Notes under the pieces: model-generated | Databases searched by the model: none | What the model was told of the DNA's origin: nothing | What the model saw: only the letters and a program-made list of their open reading frames with translations | Source: an uncultured Bacillota bacterium | GTDB lineage: Bacteria > Bacillota > Clostridia > Peptostreptococcales > Anaerovoracaceae | Reading direction: 5' to 3' | Assembly: GCA_946410475.1 (NCBI GenBank) | Contig: CAMKAM010000086.1 | Span: 1 to 6,138, forward strand | Length of the DNA: 6,138 bases | Translations under genes and position numbers: made by a program | In this document: positions 6,007 through 6,138 of the stretch, piece by piece | Position numbering within the stretch: the first letter of the stretch is position 1 | Layout: every line of letters begins with the position of its first letter

Positions 6007-6138
6007 TGATCGGGGCATAATTATCCCCAAAGCCAACCATAACCCGCCTCCGTGATTTCCCATTTTCTAAGAATCCCACATCTGATAACCATAATCGTAT
6101 ATATAGTCATTATGGTTATCATCTCAGCGTTTCTGCTT
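6007..6138. other. Intergenic sequence without a recognised gene
   Basis: No frame on either strand has both a good ribosome site and a recognisable product. The stretch contains a GGGG/CCCC-flanked AT palindrome (6012-6028), three copies of AACCATAA counting both strands, and the large palindrome at 6083-6121. A neighbouring gene probably begins or ends beyond the right edge. Confidence 0.5.
6083..6121. promoter_or_regulatory. Long palindrome, possible operator
   Basis: TGATAACCATAAT (6083-6095) is repeated exactly inverted as ATTATGGTTATCA (6109-6121) around a 13-base AT-rich centre. Each arm with its inner flank matches a Fur 7-1-7 box (TGATAAT-N-ATTATCA) at 11 of 14 positions. No T-tract follows and the stem is AT-rich, so a terminator is unlikely. 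It is probably a binding site controlling a gene to the right of the window; the regulator is not known. Confidence 0.45.

Noticed and set aside
5962..6063. A minus-strand frame of 33 codons starting MGNHGGGLWLALG and ending near 5962.
   Set aside because: Only a weak GGGA lies upstream, it runs through the rubrerythrin terminator, and it resembles no small protein family I know.
6084..6120. The palindrome as a transcription terminator.
   Set aside because: The stem is AT-rich and neither side is followed by a T-tract. The real terminator is at 5977-6004.
6083..6121. The palindrome as a BirA (biotin) operator because of AACC...GGTT half-sites.
   Set aside because: The gap between AACC and GGTT is 23 bases, longer than the roughly 14-16 bases of known Bacillota BirA sites, and the outer bases differ.

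Overview
The window reads as a chromosomal segment of an anaerobic, Gram-positive-type bacterium. It is most likely a member of the Clostridia (Bacillota), with mixed base composition and gut or oral relatives; this placement is inference. The reasons are a rubredoxin-first ('reverse') rubrerythrin, a PepV-type dipeptidase, a stand-alone NifU C-terminal domain protein, a multi-domain surface adhesin with SHIRT-like and DUF11-like modules, and sigma-A promoters with strong Shine-Dalgarno sites.

Layout from left to right. Positions 1-2103 (minus strand) hold one uninterrupted frame of 701 codons that runs off the left edge. It is the N-terminal part of a large secreted surface protein with a signal peptide, a beta-rich N-terminal region, two InlB/BR-like repeats flanking a SHIRT-like module, and a DUF11-like domain. 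Positions 2104-2255 are a short intergenic region with a good minus-strand promoter. This promoter is followed by a strong hairpin plus T-tract, 58 bases before the adhesin start. The hairpin can be the terminator of the operon behind it, an attenuator in the adhesin leader, or both.

Positions 2256-5130 (minus strand) are a compact three-gene operon transcribed as nifU-like, then capA-like, then pepV. The gaps are 12 bases and then a 29-base overlap. A clear promoter lies at 5166-5193. Positions 5131-5387 are a divergent promoter region, with the rubrerythrin promoter pointing right and a leader of about 125 bases that I cannot assign. Positions 5388-5930 (plus strand) encode the rubrerythrin, ended by a hairpin at 5977-6004. 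The last 130 bases have no convincing gene but hold a 13-base-arm palindrome whose arms each resemble a Fur-family box.

Functionally, the rubrerythrin handles peroxide and oxygen stress and the NifU-like protein handles Fe-S cluster delivery; they share one divergent control region, which suggests a redox or iron theme. CapA-like and PepV are an envelope-associated metallophosphatase-fold protein and a cytoplasmic dipeptidase. The adhesin is the accessory, variable element. Most of the window is ordinary; the parts worth a second look are the adhesin with its leader and the palindrome at the right end. No RNA gene, insertion sequence, CRISPR array or phage feature was seen.
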